A stretch of 50,598 bases of DNA from Sunxiuqinia sp963974515 (GTDB taxonomy: Bacteria > Bacteroidota > Bacteroidia > Bacteroidales > Prolixibacteraceae). The DNA lies in NCBI RefSeq assembly GCF_963974515.1, contig NZ_CAXBDD010000018.1, positions 1-50,598 on the forward strand. Reading direction: 5' to 3'. Below the pieces are notes generated by a model, which was given only the letters and a program-made list of their open reading frames with translations, was not told where the DNA came from and did not search any database. The first letter of the stretch is position 1, and each line of letters starts with the position of its first letter. The position numbers were made by a program, and so were the translations under genes. This document shows positions 1 to 9,401 of this stretch, piece after piece.

Positions 1-2
1 AA

Positions 3-224
3 GCATCACCTTCCCTGCGGTTTCACATTACCGATAGCGAGCTTGTTAAGCTTGAGTTGGTTTGCAGAGCAAATGATGTGGACACCATCGTTCAAATTAT
101 TACACAAAACGGCAAAACAAATGAAGCGGGTGATGGAATTGTTTATGTATCCTCTGTAGAAAGGGCGATAAATATAAAAAATGGACAAGATGCCAGTTCC
201 GATTTTAGTAAAAATACGGACTGA
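3..224 (+). CDS. PII-family signalling protein, C-terminal part (5' truncated)
   Basis: Open from the window edge, so only the last 73 residues are seen. The tail contains a GDGIVYVSSVERAINIK stretch that matches the C-terminal signature of GlnB/PII proteins (GDGKIFV.PVE.A..IRTG in the family). PII proteins are trimeric sensors of ATP/ADP and carbon/nitrogen status that gate transporters and enzymes. The stop codon overlaps the start of the acyl carrier protein gene (TGATG), so they are probably co-transcribed. A SulP-carbonic anhydrase gene lies two genes downstream. I infer a role in sensing inorganic carbon, as for PII-like proteins paired with bicarbonate transporters. The T-loop is outside the window, so GlnB cannot be told from a PII-like protein. 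Confidence 0.75.
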   Translation, partial: ASPSLRFHITDSELVKLELVCRANDVDTIVQIITQNGKTNEAGDGIVYVSSVERAINIKNGQDASSDFSKNTD

Positions 225-466
225 TGGAAAATTTCAAAAAAACATTTGACAACCTCCTGATTAATACACTTGGTATTAGTCAGGAGGACATCAAATCCGA
301 AACACATTTTACTAATGATTTAGGTGCTGATTCACTCGATTTGGTAGAATTAACGATTGAATTTGAAAAGGCATTTAATATAGTTATACCTGATAAAGAT
401 GTAGAACGGCTCCAAACAATTGGTGATGCTGAAAACTATTTAAAAAATAAGTTAAACATTAATTAG
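224..466 (+). CDS. Acyl carrier protein
   Basis: An 80-residue acidic protein of the usual ACP length. The phosphopantetheine attachment motif GADSLD puts the modified serine at Ser37, followed by the typical helix-II sequence ending in EFEKAF. ACPs carry acyl chains as thioesters in the cytoplasm for fatty-acid or specialised lipid synthesis. This copy has no fatty-acid genes beside it. It sits between a PII protein and an SPFH membrane protein, so it is probably a secondary ACP with a dedicated partner rather than the housekeeping AcpP. Its start overlaps the PII stop codon, which supports translational coupling. Confidence 0.85.
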   Translation: MENFKKTFDNLLINTLGISQEDIKSETHFTNDLGADSLDLVELTIEFEKAFNIVIPDKDVERLQTIGDAENYLKNKLNIN

Positions 467-474
467 AAAAAATT

Positions 475-1353
475 ATGAAAACTATAAAATTAATTTCGCT
501 CATTGTAATAGCCAGTTGGTTATTGCAAAGCTGTGCTGTAATTCGTCCTGGAGAAGTGGGAGTTGATGTGCATTTTGGCAAAATAAAAGCAAAAACTCTT
601 GACCCAGGTCCTCACCACTTTTTTGCTCTTTTTGGAAGAAAAATAGTGCGGTTTGACACCCGTGTTACCAATTATTCCAACAACATAAACTTTCATACCA
701 AAGAAGGAATTGAGGTAACTTCTGAAATTACCTTACTCTATCATTTGGTTGCAAATGAAGTTGTTAATGTGTATAAAACCTTCGGAGAAAATTATCAGGA
801 AAAAGTAGTAGAAGATAATCTTATTAGCATTCTTCGGCAAACAGGACTTCAATACAGTGCCACAGAACTCATAATAGAAAGAGCAAAAATAGAGAAAACA
901 GTAAAGCAAAAAATGGACTCCATTGTGGGTAAATATGGTTTTGAAATGGATTTGGTGATGCTCAAACAAGTTGACCTTCCGGCTAATGTTATTGCAACCA
1001 TTCAAGCAAAGTTAAATGCGGAAGAAACAGCCAAAAAAACTGTTATTGACAATGAAGTGAAAAGAAATGAACTTGACTTTCAATTGGAAAAGGATATAAA
1101 GCTCAAAGAATTGGAAATCCAAAAACAACGACTCGATATTGATTTTTACATAGAAAAGCAAAAAAAAGAGGCAGAACGTATGCTGATAGAAGCAGAAGCC
1201 ATAAAAAAGCAGCAAGAAATTGTGAACTCTACACTTACCGATAAATTAATCAAACTGAAAAGTTTAGAAATAACAAGAGATTTGGTAAAATCAAACAATA
1301 CCAAAATTATCATTTCTGATGGTAAATCTCCGGTTATTTTAAATGATAAATAA
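475..1353 (+). CDS. SPFH/band-7 (prohibitin-like) lipoprotein
   Basis: 292 residues. The N-terminus is a lipoprotein signal with lipobox LLQSC (Cys20), so the protein is probably lipid-anchored in the envelope. Residues about 22-190 read as a band-7/SPFH domain (VIRPGEVGVDVHFGK, then FDTRVTNYS and an EGIEVTSEITLLYH strand). The next 100 residues are a charged, helical KELEIQKQR-type coiled coil, as in HflK/HflC and prohibitins. SPFH proteins form large membrane rings that organise proteases or transporters. It lies 9 nt after the ACP gene and 8 nt before the SulP transporter gene, so it may scaffold that transporter. This role is inferred from context only. Confidence 0.75.
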   Translation: MKTIKLISLIVIASWLLQSCAVIRPGEVGVDVHFGKIKAKTLDPGPHHFFALFGRKIVRFDTRVTNYSNNINFHTKEGIEVTSEITLLYHLVANEVVNVYKTFGENYQEKVVEDNLISILRQTGLQYSATELIIERAKIEKTVKQKMDSIVGKYGFEMDLVMLKQVDLPANVIATIQAKLNAEETAKKTVIDNEVKRNELDFQLEKDIKLKELEIQKQRLDIDFYIEKQKKEAERMLIEAEAIKKQQEIVNSTLTDKLIKLKSLEITRDLVKSNNTKIIISDGKSPVILNDK

Positions 1354-1361
1354 AAAATGAA

Positions 1362-3542
1362 ATGAAAAATTTGAAATATGATTTACCCTCAGGGATTGTT
1401 GTTTTTATCGTGGCAATTCCGCTGTGTTTAGGAATTGCTTTGGCATCAGGTGCACCTTTAATGTCCGGAATTATTTCAGGTATTATCGGTGGAATTGTTG
1501 TTGGTATTTTGAGTGGGTCGAGTACCAGTGTTAGTGGTCCTGCTGCGGGTCTTGCAACCGTAGTTCTTGCCTCAATTTCCAAACTTGGGGCATTTGAAGT
1601 TTTTTCGATGGCATTAATTATAGCTGGTTTTTTACAACTCGTTGGAGGTTATTTCAAAGGCGGAATAATTGCCGACTACATTCCTTCAAATGTAATAAAA
1701 GGATTATTGGCAGCCATAGGAATATTGTTGATTTTAAAGCAAATCCCACATGTTGTTGGTTATGATGCAGATCATGAAGATCTATTCGCGTTTGTTCAAC
1801 CCAATGGAGAAAATACGTTTACACATTTATTTAGCAGTCTGGAACATCTCAACGTTGGGGCTATTATTATTGGGTTAACTGCGTTGTTGTTGTTAATTTT
1901 TTGGGATAAAACACCGCTAAAAAAAATACGGCTGCTACCAGCCACCTTTATAGCTGTGCTATTAGGCATTGCATTAAACGAGTTATTCAAAAATTTTATT
2001 CCTTCCCTTTTTGTTGAACAGGAACATTTGGTAAATATTCCTTCAACAGGTATTATGGGACTTTTGGAAATAAAATTACCTGCATTTTCAGCCCTTTTCA
2101 ATTATGATGTATGGGTTGTGGGGCTTACCATTGCCATTGTTGCCTCTTTAGAAACACTGTTAAACTTAGAAGCCGTTGATAACATTGATCCGCATAAAAG
2201 AAAATCACCACCAAATCGCGAGCTTATTGCTCAAGGTATTGGCAATATGTTCTCTGGTTTTATTGGTGGCTTACCCATTACATCGGTAATTGTAAGGGGT
2301 TCCGTAAACATTGATGCTGGCTCAAAAAGTAAAAACTCCACCATTTTTCACGGAGTGCTTTTACTTCTTTCTGTATTAACGCTAACTCCTCTTTTAAATA
2401 AAATTCCGTTGGCAACGCTGGCAGCTATACTTATAGTTATTGGATATAAACTGGCAAAAATATCATTGTTTAAAGAAATGTACAAAAAGGGCTGGGATCA
2501 GTTCATTCCATTTGCGGCTACTATTATTGGTATTATTTTTACCGATTTACTGGTAGGAATACTCATTGGGCTTACGTTTAGTATATTCTATCTACTCCGA
2601 AGCAATTTAAGAAATCCATTTAAACTGGAGAAAGAAACTGTTTACACCAATGAGACCATCCGAATTGAGTTACCAAATCAAGTCTCGTTTCTAAATAAAG
2701 CAACCATAAAAAATACTTTATGGAATATTCCTGAAAATTCAAAAGTTGTTATTGATGCAAGCAAAACCGATTATATTGATAATGATGTATTGGAAATTAT
2801 AAAAGATTTTAAAGAAGTAGTTGCCCCTGAGAAAAATATTCAACTCAACAAAATTGGGTTAAAGAAAGAATACGAGCTGGTTGACCATATTGAGTTTGTA
2901 AATGTGTTGGATAAAAAAACACAACAAGAACTTACCCCCGAAAATATACTCGGTCTTCTAAAAAAAGGAAACGACAGATTTGTAAATGGAAAGTGGGTAA
3001 AAAAAGAGTTGCAGCATCAGGTAAATGCTACATCTTCAGGTCAATTTCCAATGGCAGTAGTTCTTAGCTGTATAGATTCCAGAATTACATCAGAAATGAT
3101 TTTTGACACTAATCTTGGTGATTTAATTTCAATTCGTATTGCAGGTAATATTGTAAGCGATGAAATAATTGGTAGCATGGAACTTTCTCACAAAGAAATA
3201 GGAACTAAGCTTATAGTAATACTTGGACACTCCAACTGCGGAGCAATCAATGCTGCTATTTCTGGTCTGAAAGAAGGATTTATTTCGAACATCACTGAAA
3301 AAATAAGGCCCTCCTTTGAAAAGGCTTCCGCATTACAGAAAAGTGGTCAAATAGCCGATAGCATTTCAGAGAAAACTTGCCATTTGAATGTGCAGAATTC
3401 TATCACTGAAATCTTAAAAACAAGTACCTACCTGTCCGCCCAAATAACTGAGGGCAAATTAGGAATTGTTTCAGCATATTATGATACAACAACCGGAATT
3501 ATTCGTTTTGATGATTTAATCACATCCACTACAAAAGAATAA
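1362..3542 (+). CDS. SulP anion transporter fused to beta-carbonic anhydrase
   Basis: 726 residues with three parts. Residues about 1-410 are a hydrophobic SulP transporter with many membrane helices, including the conserved TSVSGPAAG region. Residues about 430-515 form a STAS-like cytoplasmic domain. From about 525 to the end is a beta-carbonic anhydrase with zinc ligands Cys570 and Asp572-x-Arg574 (CIDSR), His623 and Cys626 (HSNC). SulP-carbonic anhydrase fusions are known in bacteria and are thought to couple bicarbonate uptake to CO2 interconversion at the inner membrane. The zinc site looks intact. With the upstream PII protein it suggests an inorganic-carbon uptake operon. Confidence 0.9.
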   Translation: MKNLKYDLPSGIVVFIVAIPLCLGIALASGAPLMSGIISGIIGGIVVGILSGSSTSVSGPAAGLATVVLASISKLGAFEVFSMALIIAGFLQLVGGYFKGGIIADYIPSNVIKGLLAAIGILLILKQIPHVVGYDADHEDLFAFVQPNGENTFTHLFSSLEHLNVGAIIIGLTALLLLIFWDKTPLKKIRLLPATFIAVLLGIALNELFKNFIPSLFVEQEHLVNIPSTGIMGLLEIKLPAFSALFNYDVWVVGLTIAIVASLETLLNLEAVDNIDPHKRKSPPNRELIAQGIGNMFSGFIGGLPITSVIVRGSVNIDAGSKSKNSTIFHGVLLLLSVLTLTPLLNKIPLATLAAILIVIGYKLAKISLFKEMYKKGWDQFIPFAATIIGIIFTDLLVGILIGLTFSIFYLLRSNLRNPFKLEKETVYTNETIRIELPNQVSFLNKATIKNTLWNIPENSKVVIDASKTDYIDNDVLEIIKDFKEVVAPEKNIQLNKIGLKKEYELVDHIEFVNVLDKKTQQELTPENILGLLKKGNDRFVNGKWVKKELQHQVNATSSGQFPMAVVLSCIDSRITSEMIFDTNLGDLISIRIAGNIVSDEIIGSMELSHKEIGTKLIVILGHSNCGAINAAISGLKEGFISNITEKIRPSFEKASALQKSGQIADSISEKTCHLNVQNSITEILKTSTYLSAQITEGKLGIVSAYYDTTTGIIRFDDLITSTTKE

Positions 3543-3546
3543 TATT

Positions 3547-3696
3547 ATGCATATAAAAATAGAATTAATAATTGTTGCACAACTTTTCATAGCCTTCTTG
3601 CTGGGTGCAATTATCGGTTTGGAAAGGAATAAATATACTCTTAGCAATATCATAAACCATGTTGTTGTAAAAACGAATTCCATATTAAAGAAGTAG
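3547..3696 (+). pseudogene. Truncated MgtC/SapB N-terminal fragment
   Basis: A 49-codon frame starting four bases after the SulP stop. Its first 30 residues include IVAQLFIAFLLGAIIGLER, the first membrane helix and GAxIGLER signature of MgtC/SapB proteins, which are normally 150-240 residues. After that the sequence loses resemblance and stops. It is best read as the remnant of an mgtC gene cut by a deletion or insertion joining it to the fur-containing segment. Confidence 0.55.
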
Positions 3697-3719
3697 AACC
3701 TATTAAATTATTTATAATA

Positions 3720-4136
3720 ATGGATTATCCTGATAAAATATTAGAAAAAAACAATGTAAAACCGACAGCCATGCGGTTACTGATTTTACGTTATCTAATT
3801 AATAATAATGTAATGGTTAGTTTAACTGATATTGAAAAACATTTTTATAAATCGGAAAGAACTACATTGTATAGAACCCTCAAAACATTTGTTGACAATA
3901 ATATTGCCCATAAAGTAGAGGATGGTTCTGGAATAACAAAATATGCCATTTGTCCAGAAAATTGTCATTGTTCAATAGATTCTGATTTGCATGTGCATTT
4001 TCATTGTAATGTTTGTGGTGAAACAACTTGTTTGCCTGACAATAAAATACCATCACTTAATTTACCCAAAACATTTATTTTAGAAGAAATAAATTTAGTA
4101 GTAAAGGGTACTTGTGATAAATGTAATGAAAGATAA
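3720..4136 (+). CDS. Fur-family metal-responsive repressor
   Basis: 138 residues, normal Fur length. The N-terminal half is the Fur winged helix (LTDIEKHF, then the SERTTLYRTLKTFVD recognition region). The C-terminal half carries the metal and dimer motifs HVHFHCNVCGETTCL and a final CDKC, giving two CxxC pairs for a structural zinc. Fur/Zur/PerR proteins repress metal or peroxide genes when metallated. It lies directly ahead of an efflux adaptor, an FTR1 iron permease and a P1B ATPase, so it likely controls this metal block. Which metal it senses cannot be read from sequence alone. Confidence 0.85.
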   Translation: MDYPDKILEKNNVKPTAMRLLILRYLINNNVMVSLTDIEKHFYKSERTTLYRTLKTFVDNNIAHKVEDGSGITKYAICPENCHCSIDSDLHVHFHCNVCGETTCLPDNKIPSLNLPKTFILEEINLVVKGTCDKCNER

Positions 4137-4196
4137 ATGCACATACATTGCATTATGTTAGAGCGTAGTTTTGCCTAATATATTAAAAACAGACCC

Positions 4197-5399
4197 ATGC
4201 AATTTAGAAAAATAGTATTTACAAGAGTATTAGTGATTTTATTCATTAGCTTTTTAGCTTCTTGTTCATCTAACCTTAACGTAGAAGAAAAGGAAGAAGA
4301 GGCTTCATCAGAATTTGTTTCATTAACAAGAGAACAAATGGAAGTGATTAATCTACAATTGATAGAATTTAAGCCAAGAAGTTTAACAATTGAAATACCT
4401 GTGTCAGGGAGCTTAGATTTACTCCCCCAAGATAAGGCATTTGTTAGTTCTATTGTGGGTGGTATAGTCAAAGATATTAGAGTGATTGAAGGCGATGAAG
4501 TTAGAAAAGGAGAACACTTAGCTACAATAGAACACCCTAATATCATCCAATTACAACAAGACTATATTAACCATCTTAATACGCTTAAATATTTAAAAAT
4601 AGATTTTGAAAGACAAAGTATATTAAACGATGGGGGAGTTGGTGCTGATAAAAAGTTTCAAAAAATAAATGCAGATTATAAAAATCAACAATCATTAGTT
4701 AATGGACTTGAAATTAAACTAAAAATGTTAGGGCTGGATGTTACTAAAATATCAAATGGAGTTATGTTTTCTGGCATACCCATTGTGTCTCCAATTAAAG
4801 GTTCTATTAGTAAGGTTAACATTAATTTAGGAACTCATGTAGAACCGCTTAAAAAGTTGTTTGAAATTGTAAACAATGAAAAATTACATGCTGATTTTAG
4901 AATTTATGAATCAGATATTAGCAAGGTTGAAAAAGGTCAGAAAATATATTTTACAACACATGCTTCTACAAAAGAATATGTAGGTGAAATACATGCTATT
5001 AGTGCTGTTTTTGAGGAAAATCAAAAATCTCTACATGTACATGCTGATATTTCTAACAGTAAAAAAGAGCTTTTTCCTAATATGTATATTAAAGGAAAAA
5101 TTATCATTGAAAGCATAGACGTATTGGCATTACCAGAAGAGGCTGTTCTTGTAGAGAATGAATTGTCTTACATCTTCGTGAAAACGGAAAAAAATGAAAC
5201 AGAAGTTGATAAAGCTAGTGAAGATAATGAAGAGAAATGGACCTTTAGAAAAACTGAAATAATTAGAGGAATTAAAAGCGGAAAATATTATCAAATAAAA
5301 TTGTTGACTGAAATACCAAAAAATGCCCAAATTGTTAGTTATGGAGCTTACTATTTGTTAGCAGAAATGGGTAAAGGAGAAGTGGAAGATGATGATTAA
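4197..5399 (+). CDS. Periplasmic efflux adaptor (HlyD/CusB-type membrane fusion lipoprotein)
   Basis: 400 residues with a lipoprotein signal ending in FLASC. After a short acidic linker comes the barrel-sandwich half-motif (VGGIVKDIRVIEGDEVRKGE), a helical hairpin around residues 115-170, and the returning half-motif SPIKGSISKVNINLGTHVEP. Beta-barrel and membrane-proximal domains follow. This is the architecture of RND/ABC efflux adaptors for metals. No inner-membrane RND pump or TolC-like protein lies beside it. Its gene overlaps the upstream end of the FTR1 gene region, so here it may serve the iron permease or the P1B ATPase, or recruit a pump encoded elsewhere. Confidence 0.8.
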   Translation: MQFRKIVFTRVLVILFISFLASCSSNLNVEEKEEEASSEFVSLTREQMEVINLQLIEFKPRSLTIEIPVSGSLDLLPQDKAFVSSIVGGIVKDIRVIEGDEVRKGEHLATIEHPNIIQLQQDYINHLNTLKYLKIDFERQSILNDGGVGADKKFQKINADYKNQQSLVNGLEIKLKMLGLDVTKISNGVMFSGIPIVSPIKGSISKVNINLGTHVEPLKKLFEIVNNEKLHADFRIYESDISKVEKGQKIYFTTHASTKEYVGEIHAISAVFEENQKSLHVHADISNSKKELFPNMYIKGKIIIESIDVLALPEEAVLVENELSYIFVKTEKNETEVDKASEDNEEKWTFRKTEIIRGIKSGKYYQIKLLTEIPKNAQIVSYGAYYLLAEMGKGEVEDDD

Positions 5400-5424
5400 T
5401 TATAAATTTATTAGCCTAAAAATT

Positions 5425-7365
5425 ATGAAACACCATTATAAGATTATTCTGTTTACTCTGTGTCTTGTAAGTATGGCTGGATTAGCTCAGAATACTAATA
5501 AAGACTTTCAAACTACCATTCATTTATTGGATTATATTTCAAAAGATTATCAAGCAGCAGTACAAAATGGGAAGGTGATAGATGCAGGAGAGTTTTTTGA
5601 AATGCAGGAATTTAATGATAAAGTATTTACCCTCATCAAAAATAGCAATCTGCAAAACGAAGCCAAAAATCCAATTTTATCCTCTTTAAAAGACTTAACC
5701 CTACTAATTAAAAGTAAGGCTTCTCATCAAGAAATAGCTGTAGTCGCTGGTCTTATAAGACATGAAATTATTACCAGTACAGGGATAAAAACAGCTCCTC
5801 TTGTATGGCCTGACATCAAAAACGGGAAAAATTTATATGTACAGAATTGTACCTCCTGCCATGGAGTGAATGGAGGCGGAGAAGGTAGGTTGGCGGCAGG
5901 CTTAAAACCTGCTCCTACTAATTTTCTAAACGATACCTTGATGCAGGAAATATCGCCCTTTCAGGCATATAATACCATAAAACTAGGTGTAGAAGGTACA
6001 GCCATGCAAAGTTTCTCAAGCTTTTCTGATAAGGAGGCTTGGGATTTGGCATTTTATATAAAATCCCTTCGATTTGAAGGTGAATTTGTCGATCAAGCCA
6101 ATATGCAGAAGGTATTTAACCAGGTGGTTGAAAAGGTTAATTTAGAAAAGGTGGCTACGTTCTCCGATATGGAATTATTAAAATACCTGAAACTTGATAG
6201 CAGTAATGCAGACCTATTTCTTACATCTCTGAGGACTATATCTCCAGAGGTTACCGAACGAAAAAACACACTTGATATCGCAAAAAATCATTTGAGAAAT
6301 GCCCTACAGAATTATATTTCAGGAAAGTATTCCATTGCTCGTGAAAATGCTTTGGCAGCCTATCTTGAAGGTATTGAACCTTCGGAAGCAAGACTAAAAG
6401 CTAATGCCCCTACATTTACTGCGAGTCTGGAGCAGCAGATGTTTAAGATTCGCCAAGTAATTGAGCAAAATGCGGATAAATCCGAAGTTGAGGAAGAAAT
6501 TAATAAAGGTATAACTATGATAGGTCAGGCAGAAGAAATGATGCAGGATAAAAAACTCAGTTATTGGTTGGCGTTTGTATTATCTGCATCCATTATGCTT
6601 CGAGAGGGTTTAGAAGCATTCTTAATTCTAGCCTTAGTCTTGTCTCTGATACGTTCCTCTGGAATAAAAAAAGCGTTAGTCTGGGTACATGGTGGTTGGA
6701 TAACGGCAATATTATTGGGAATAGGTGGTTGGTTTTTTTCGGATTGGGTCATTGCTATTAGTGGTAAGAATCGTGAAATAATGGAAGGCACAATTTCTTT
6801 AGTTGCCGTTATTGTTCTTTCTGTTGTTGGTTTTTGGTTGCATGACCAATCGCATACGAAAAAATGGAAAATATTTATAGAAGACAGAATTGGTAAACAA
6901 CTGAAGAGCGAAAAGATGTTCGGCTTAGCTTTTTTCTCTTTTATGGTCGTCTTTCGAGAAGTTTTTGAATCCATATTGTTTTTACAAGCGATTAGTCTTG
7001 ATACACAATTAGGCAGTCAGTCATCTATCGGGTTAGGAGTTTTAGCTGCCTTTGGGTTGATAGTTTTATTTGCATTTCTTTTTTTGAAATATTCCAGAAA
7101 AATACCTATACGACAATTATTTCGATACTCTGCGTGGGTAATTATCCTGTTGGCATTGATTCTTATGGGAAAAGGTATTCATTCTCTGCAAGAAGCTGGT
7201 TGGTTGTCAATTACTGGTTTTCCTTTCTCAATAACCATAGATTGGTTGGGAATATTTCCTACTATTGAAACAATAGTTGCTCAACTATCACTATTGATAC
7301 TTATGTCAATACTCTATTATTTAAGTAATCGTAAAAGCCAAATGGATTCTAATATTAACAAATAA
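5425..7365 (+). CDS. Cytochrome c-FTR1 iron permease fusion
   Basis: 646 residues from the chosen start (MKHHYKIILF), which gives a clean signal peptide ending in GLAQ; an upstream in-frame ATG at 5389 would add 12 residues. Around residue 142 there is one haem c site, CTSCH, inside a cytochrome c domain, followed by a helical region of about 200 residues. The C-terminal 280 residues are an FTR1/EfeU permease with two REXXE iron-binding motifs, REGLE (about 392) and REVFE (about 511), on membrane helices. FTR1 permeases take up iron coupled to iron oxidation. A fused cytochrome would provide the electron acceptor. It shares an operon with the adaptor and a P1B ATPase. Confidence 0.85.
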   Translation: MKHHYKIILFTLCLVSMAGLAQNTNKDFQTTIHLLDYISKDYQAAVQNGKVIDAGEFFEMQEFNDKVFTLIKNSNLQNEAKNPILSSLKDLTLLIKSKASHQEIAVVAGLIRHEIITSTGIKTAPLVWPDIKNGKNLYVQNCTSCHGVNGGGEGRLAAGLKPAPTNFLNDTLMQEISPFQAYNTIKLGVEGTAMQSFSSFSDKEAWDLAFYIKSLRFEGEFVDQANMQKVFNQVVEKVNLEKVATFSDMELLKYLKLDSSNADLFLTSLRTISPEVTERKNTLDIAKNHLRNALQNYISGKYSIARENALAAYLEGIEPSEARLKANAPTFTASLEQQMFKIRQVIEQNADKSEVEEEINKGITMIGQAEEMMQDKKLSYWLAFVLSASIMLREGLEAFLILALVLSLIRSSGIKKALVWVHGGWITAILLGIGGWFFSDWVIAISGKNREIMEGTISLVAVIVLSVVGFWLHDQSHTKKWKIFIEDRIGKQLKSEKMFGLAFFSFMVVFREVFESILFLQAISLDTQLGSQSSIGLGVLAAFGLIVLFAFLFLKYSRKIPIRQLFRYSAWVIILLALILMGKGIHSLQEAGWLSITGFPFSITIDWLGIFPTIETIVAQLSLLILMSILYYLSNRKSQMDSNINK

Positions 7366-7377
7366 ACTAAAAAAATT

Positions 7378-9303
7378 ATGAGCGAAGCCTGTTCAAAAGA
7401 AGTCTGTTTAACAGACGAAGTACAACCAAAAAAAGAAAGTTATTTTGAAAAGTATAAAGCATACTTACCTTCAATTGTAAGCCTTATTATATTATTAACC
7501 GGGGTGGCATTTAACCAGTTTGAAATGATATGGTTTAACACTTATTTTCAAGTATTTTTATTTGGAATAGCCTATTTAATAATTGGCGGACCTGTTGTCT
7601 GGAAAGCAATAACTCGCATACCTAAAGGAGATGTTTTTAATGAGTTTTTTCTAATGAGTATCGCAACCATTGGAGCTTTTTTTATTGGTGAATATGCCGA
7701 AGGTGTTGCGGTTATGTTATTTTATGCTGTTGGAGAGTTATTTCAGGATGCAGCTGTAAACAATGCGAAACGCTCTATAGAATCATTACTAAAATTACAA
7801 ATAGAAGAAGTGAATGTAGTAGAAAACGGAACAACAGTAATTAAACATCCAAAAGAAGTAAAACTTGGCGAAATAATTAAAGTAAAGTCGGGAGAAAAAG
7901 TAGCTCTTGATGGAGAACTAATCACAGAAAAGGCCTCTTTTAACACCGCAGCACTCACAGGAGAATCAGTACCCGATAATAAGAAAAAAGGAGATACAGT
8001 ATTGGCGGGAATGGTTAACTTAAATACCGTAGCAGAAATAAAAATAACGGCACTTTATGCAGATACTAAGCTCTCTAAAATTCTTAAAATGGTTCAAGAA
8101 GCCAGTGGTAGAAAAGCAAAAACGCAACTCTTTATTTCCAAATTTGCTAAAGTTTACACGCCTATTGTTGTATTTCTGGCGGTAGCTCTAACATTTTTAC
8201 CCTATTTTATTGTAGATAATTATGTTTTTAACGATTGGCTGTATCGTGCCTTAGTATTTTTAGTTATTTCATGTCCTTGTGCTTTGGTTATTTCCATTCC
8301 GCTTGGTTATTTTGGCGGTATTGGAGCGGCATCTCGTAATGGCATTCTTTTTAAAGGCTCTGATTATTTGGATAAAATGACCGAAATAGATACTGTGGTT
8401 ATGGATAAAACAGGAACACTGACCAAAGGAGTTTTTGAAGTACAAAAAGTTGTTTCAGAAAGTTTATCGGAAAAAGAATTACTCCATATTGTAGCTGCAA
8501 TAGAAACCTATTCAACCCATCCAATTGCCGAAGCAATTGTAAAGTATACCGAAGTCGATTTTAAAAAGGTTGAAATAAAAAATGTGGAAGAAATTTCTGG
8601 TCATGGCTTAAAAGGTGAACTAAACAATCAAACTATTTTAGCAGGAAATAGCAGATTGCTTGAAAAATTTAATGTTACTTATGATGAAAAAATTTCGGAA
8701 ATAACAGACACGATAGTTCTAATAGCCATTGCAGGAAAATTTGCCGGTTACATTACTATTGCCGACACCATAAAAGAAGACGCTGAAGAAGCCATAACAG
8801 CATTGCATCATCTTAACATACGAGAAGTGGTTATGTTATCAGGAGACAAGCAATCTGTAGTAGATAAAATAGCAAAACAATTAGGATTGGATAAAGCCTT
8901 TGGGGATTTATTACCAGAAGACAAAGTGAATGAAGTTAGTAAATTGAAAGCAGCAGATGGAAAAATAGCTTTTGTTGGTGATGGTATTAATGATGCTCCT
9001 GTAATAGCAATGTCTGATGTTGGAATGGCAATGGGTGGATTGGGTAGCGATGCTGCAATAGAAACGGCTGATGTTGTGATTCAAACCGACCATCCATCTA
9101 AAATTGCAACTGCGATCAAAATAGGTAAAGCAACCAAGCGAATTGTTTGGCAAAACATTATTTTAGCATTGGGAGTAAAGTTAATTGTTCTTGCTCTAGG
9201 TGCAGGAGGAATAGCAACAATGTGGGAAGCGGTTTTTGCTGATGTTGGGGTAGCACTTCTCGCAATTTTAAATGCGGTTAGGATTCAGAGAATGAGGTTT
9301 TAA
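7378..9303 (+). CDS. Zn/Cd/Pb-type P1B ATPase
   Basis: 641 residues. Motifs in order are the actuator TGES, the transmembrane metal site SCPCAL (about residue 297), the phosphorylation site DKTGTLT (about 342), the nucleotide-domain STHPIAEA, and the hinge VGDGINDAPVIAMSDVGMAM. The CPC motif and C-terminal helices fit P1B-2 pumps that export Zn, Cd or Pb. There is no full N-terminal heavy-metal-associated domain, only a short Cys-containing stretch (EACSKEVC), so the protein is shorter than CadA of many bacteria. It is the last gene of the rightward metal operon and faces the 3' end of the leftward structural operon. Confidence 0.9.
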   Translation: MSEACSKEVCLTDEVQPKKESYFEKYKAYLPSIVSLIILLTGVAFNQFEMIWFNTYFQVFLFGIAYLIIGGPVVWKAITRIPKGDVFNEFFLMSIATIGAFFIGEYAEGVAVMLFYAVGELFQDAAVNNAKRSIESLLKLQIEEVNVVENGTTVIKHPKEVKLGEIIKVKSGEKVALDGELITEKASFNTAALTGESVPDNKKKGDTVLAGMVNLNTVAEIKITALYADTKLSKILKMVQEASGRKAKTQLFISKFAKVYTPIVVFLAVALTFLPYFIVDNYVFNDWLYRALVFLVISCPCALVISIPLGYFGGIGAASRNGILFKGSDYLDKMTEIDTVVMDKTGTLTKGVFEVQKVVSESLSEKELLHIVAAIETYSTHPIAEAIVKYTEVDFKKVEIKNVEEISGHGLKGELNNQTILAGNSRLLEKFNVTYDEKISEITDTIVLIAIAGKFAGYITIADTIKEDAEEAITALHHLNIREVVMLSGDKQSVVDKIAKQLGLDKAFGDLLPEDKVNEVSKLKAADGKIAFVGDGINDAPVIAMSDVGMAMGGLGSDAAIETADVVIQTDHPSKIATAIKIGKATKRIVWQNIILALGVKLIVLALGAGGIATMWEAVFADVGVALLAILNAVRIQRMRF

Positions 9304-9401
9304 TTCATTAAACACATCGTTATTTTCTCTAATAATAGTGAATTTATCTTGGCGAAAAACAACAATAGGAAGCAAGGATTATAGCTAATTCTTCTTTCTA
9401 T

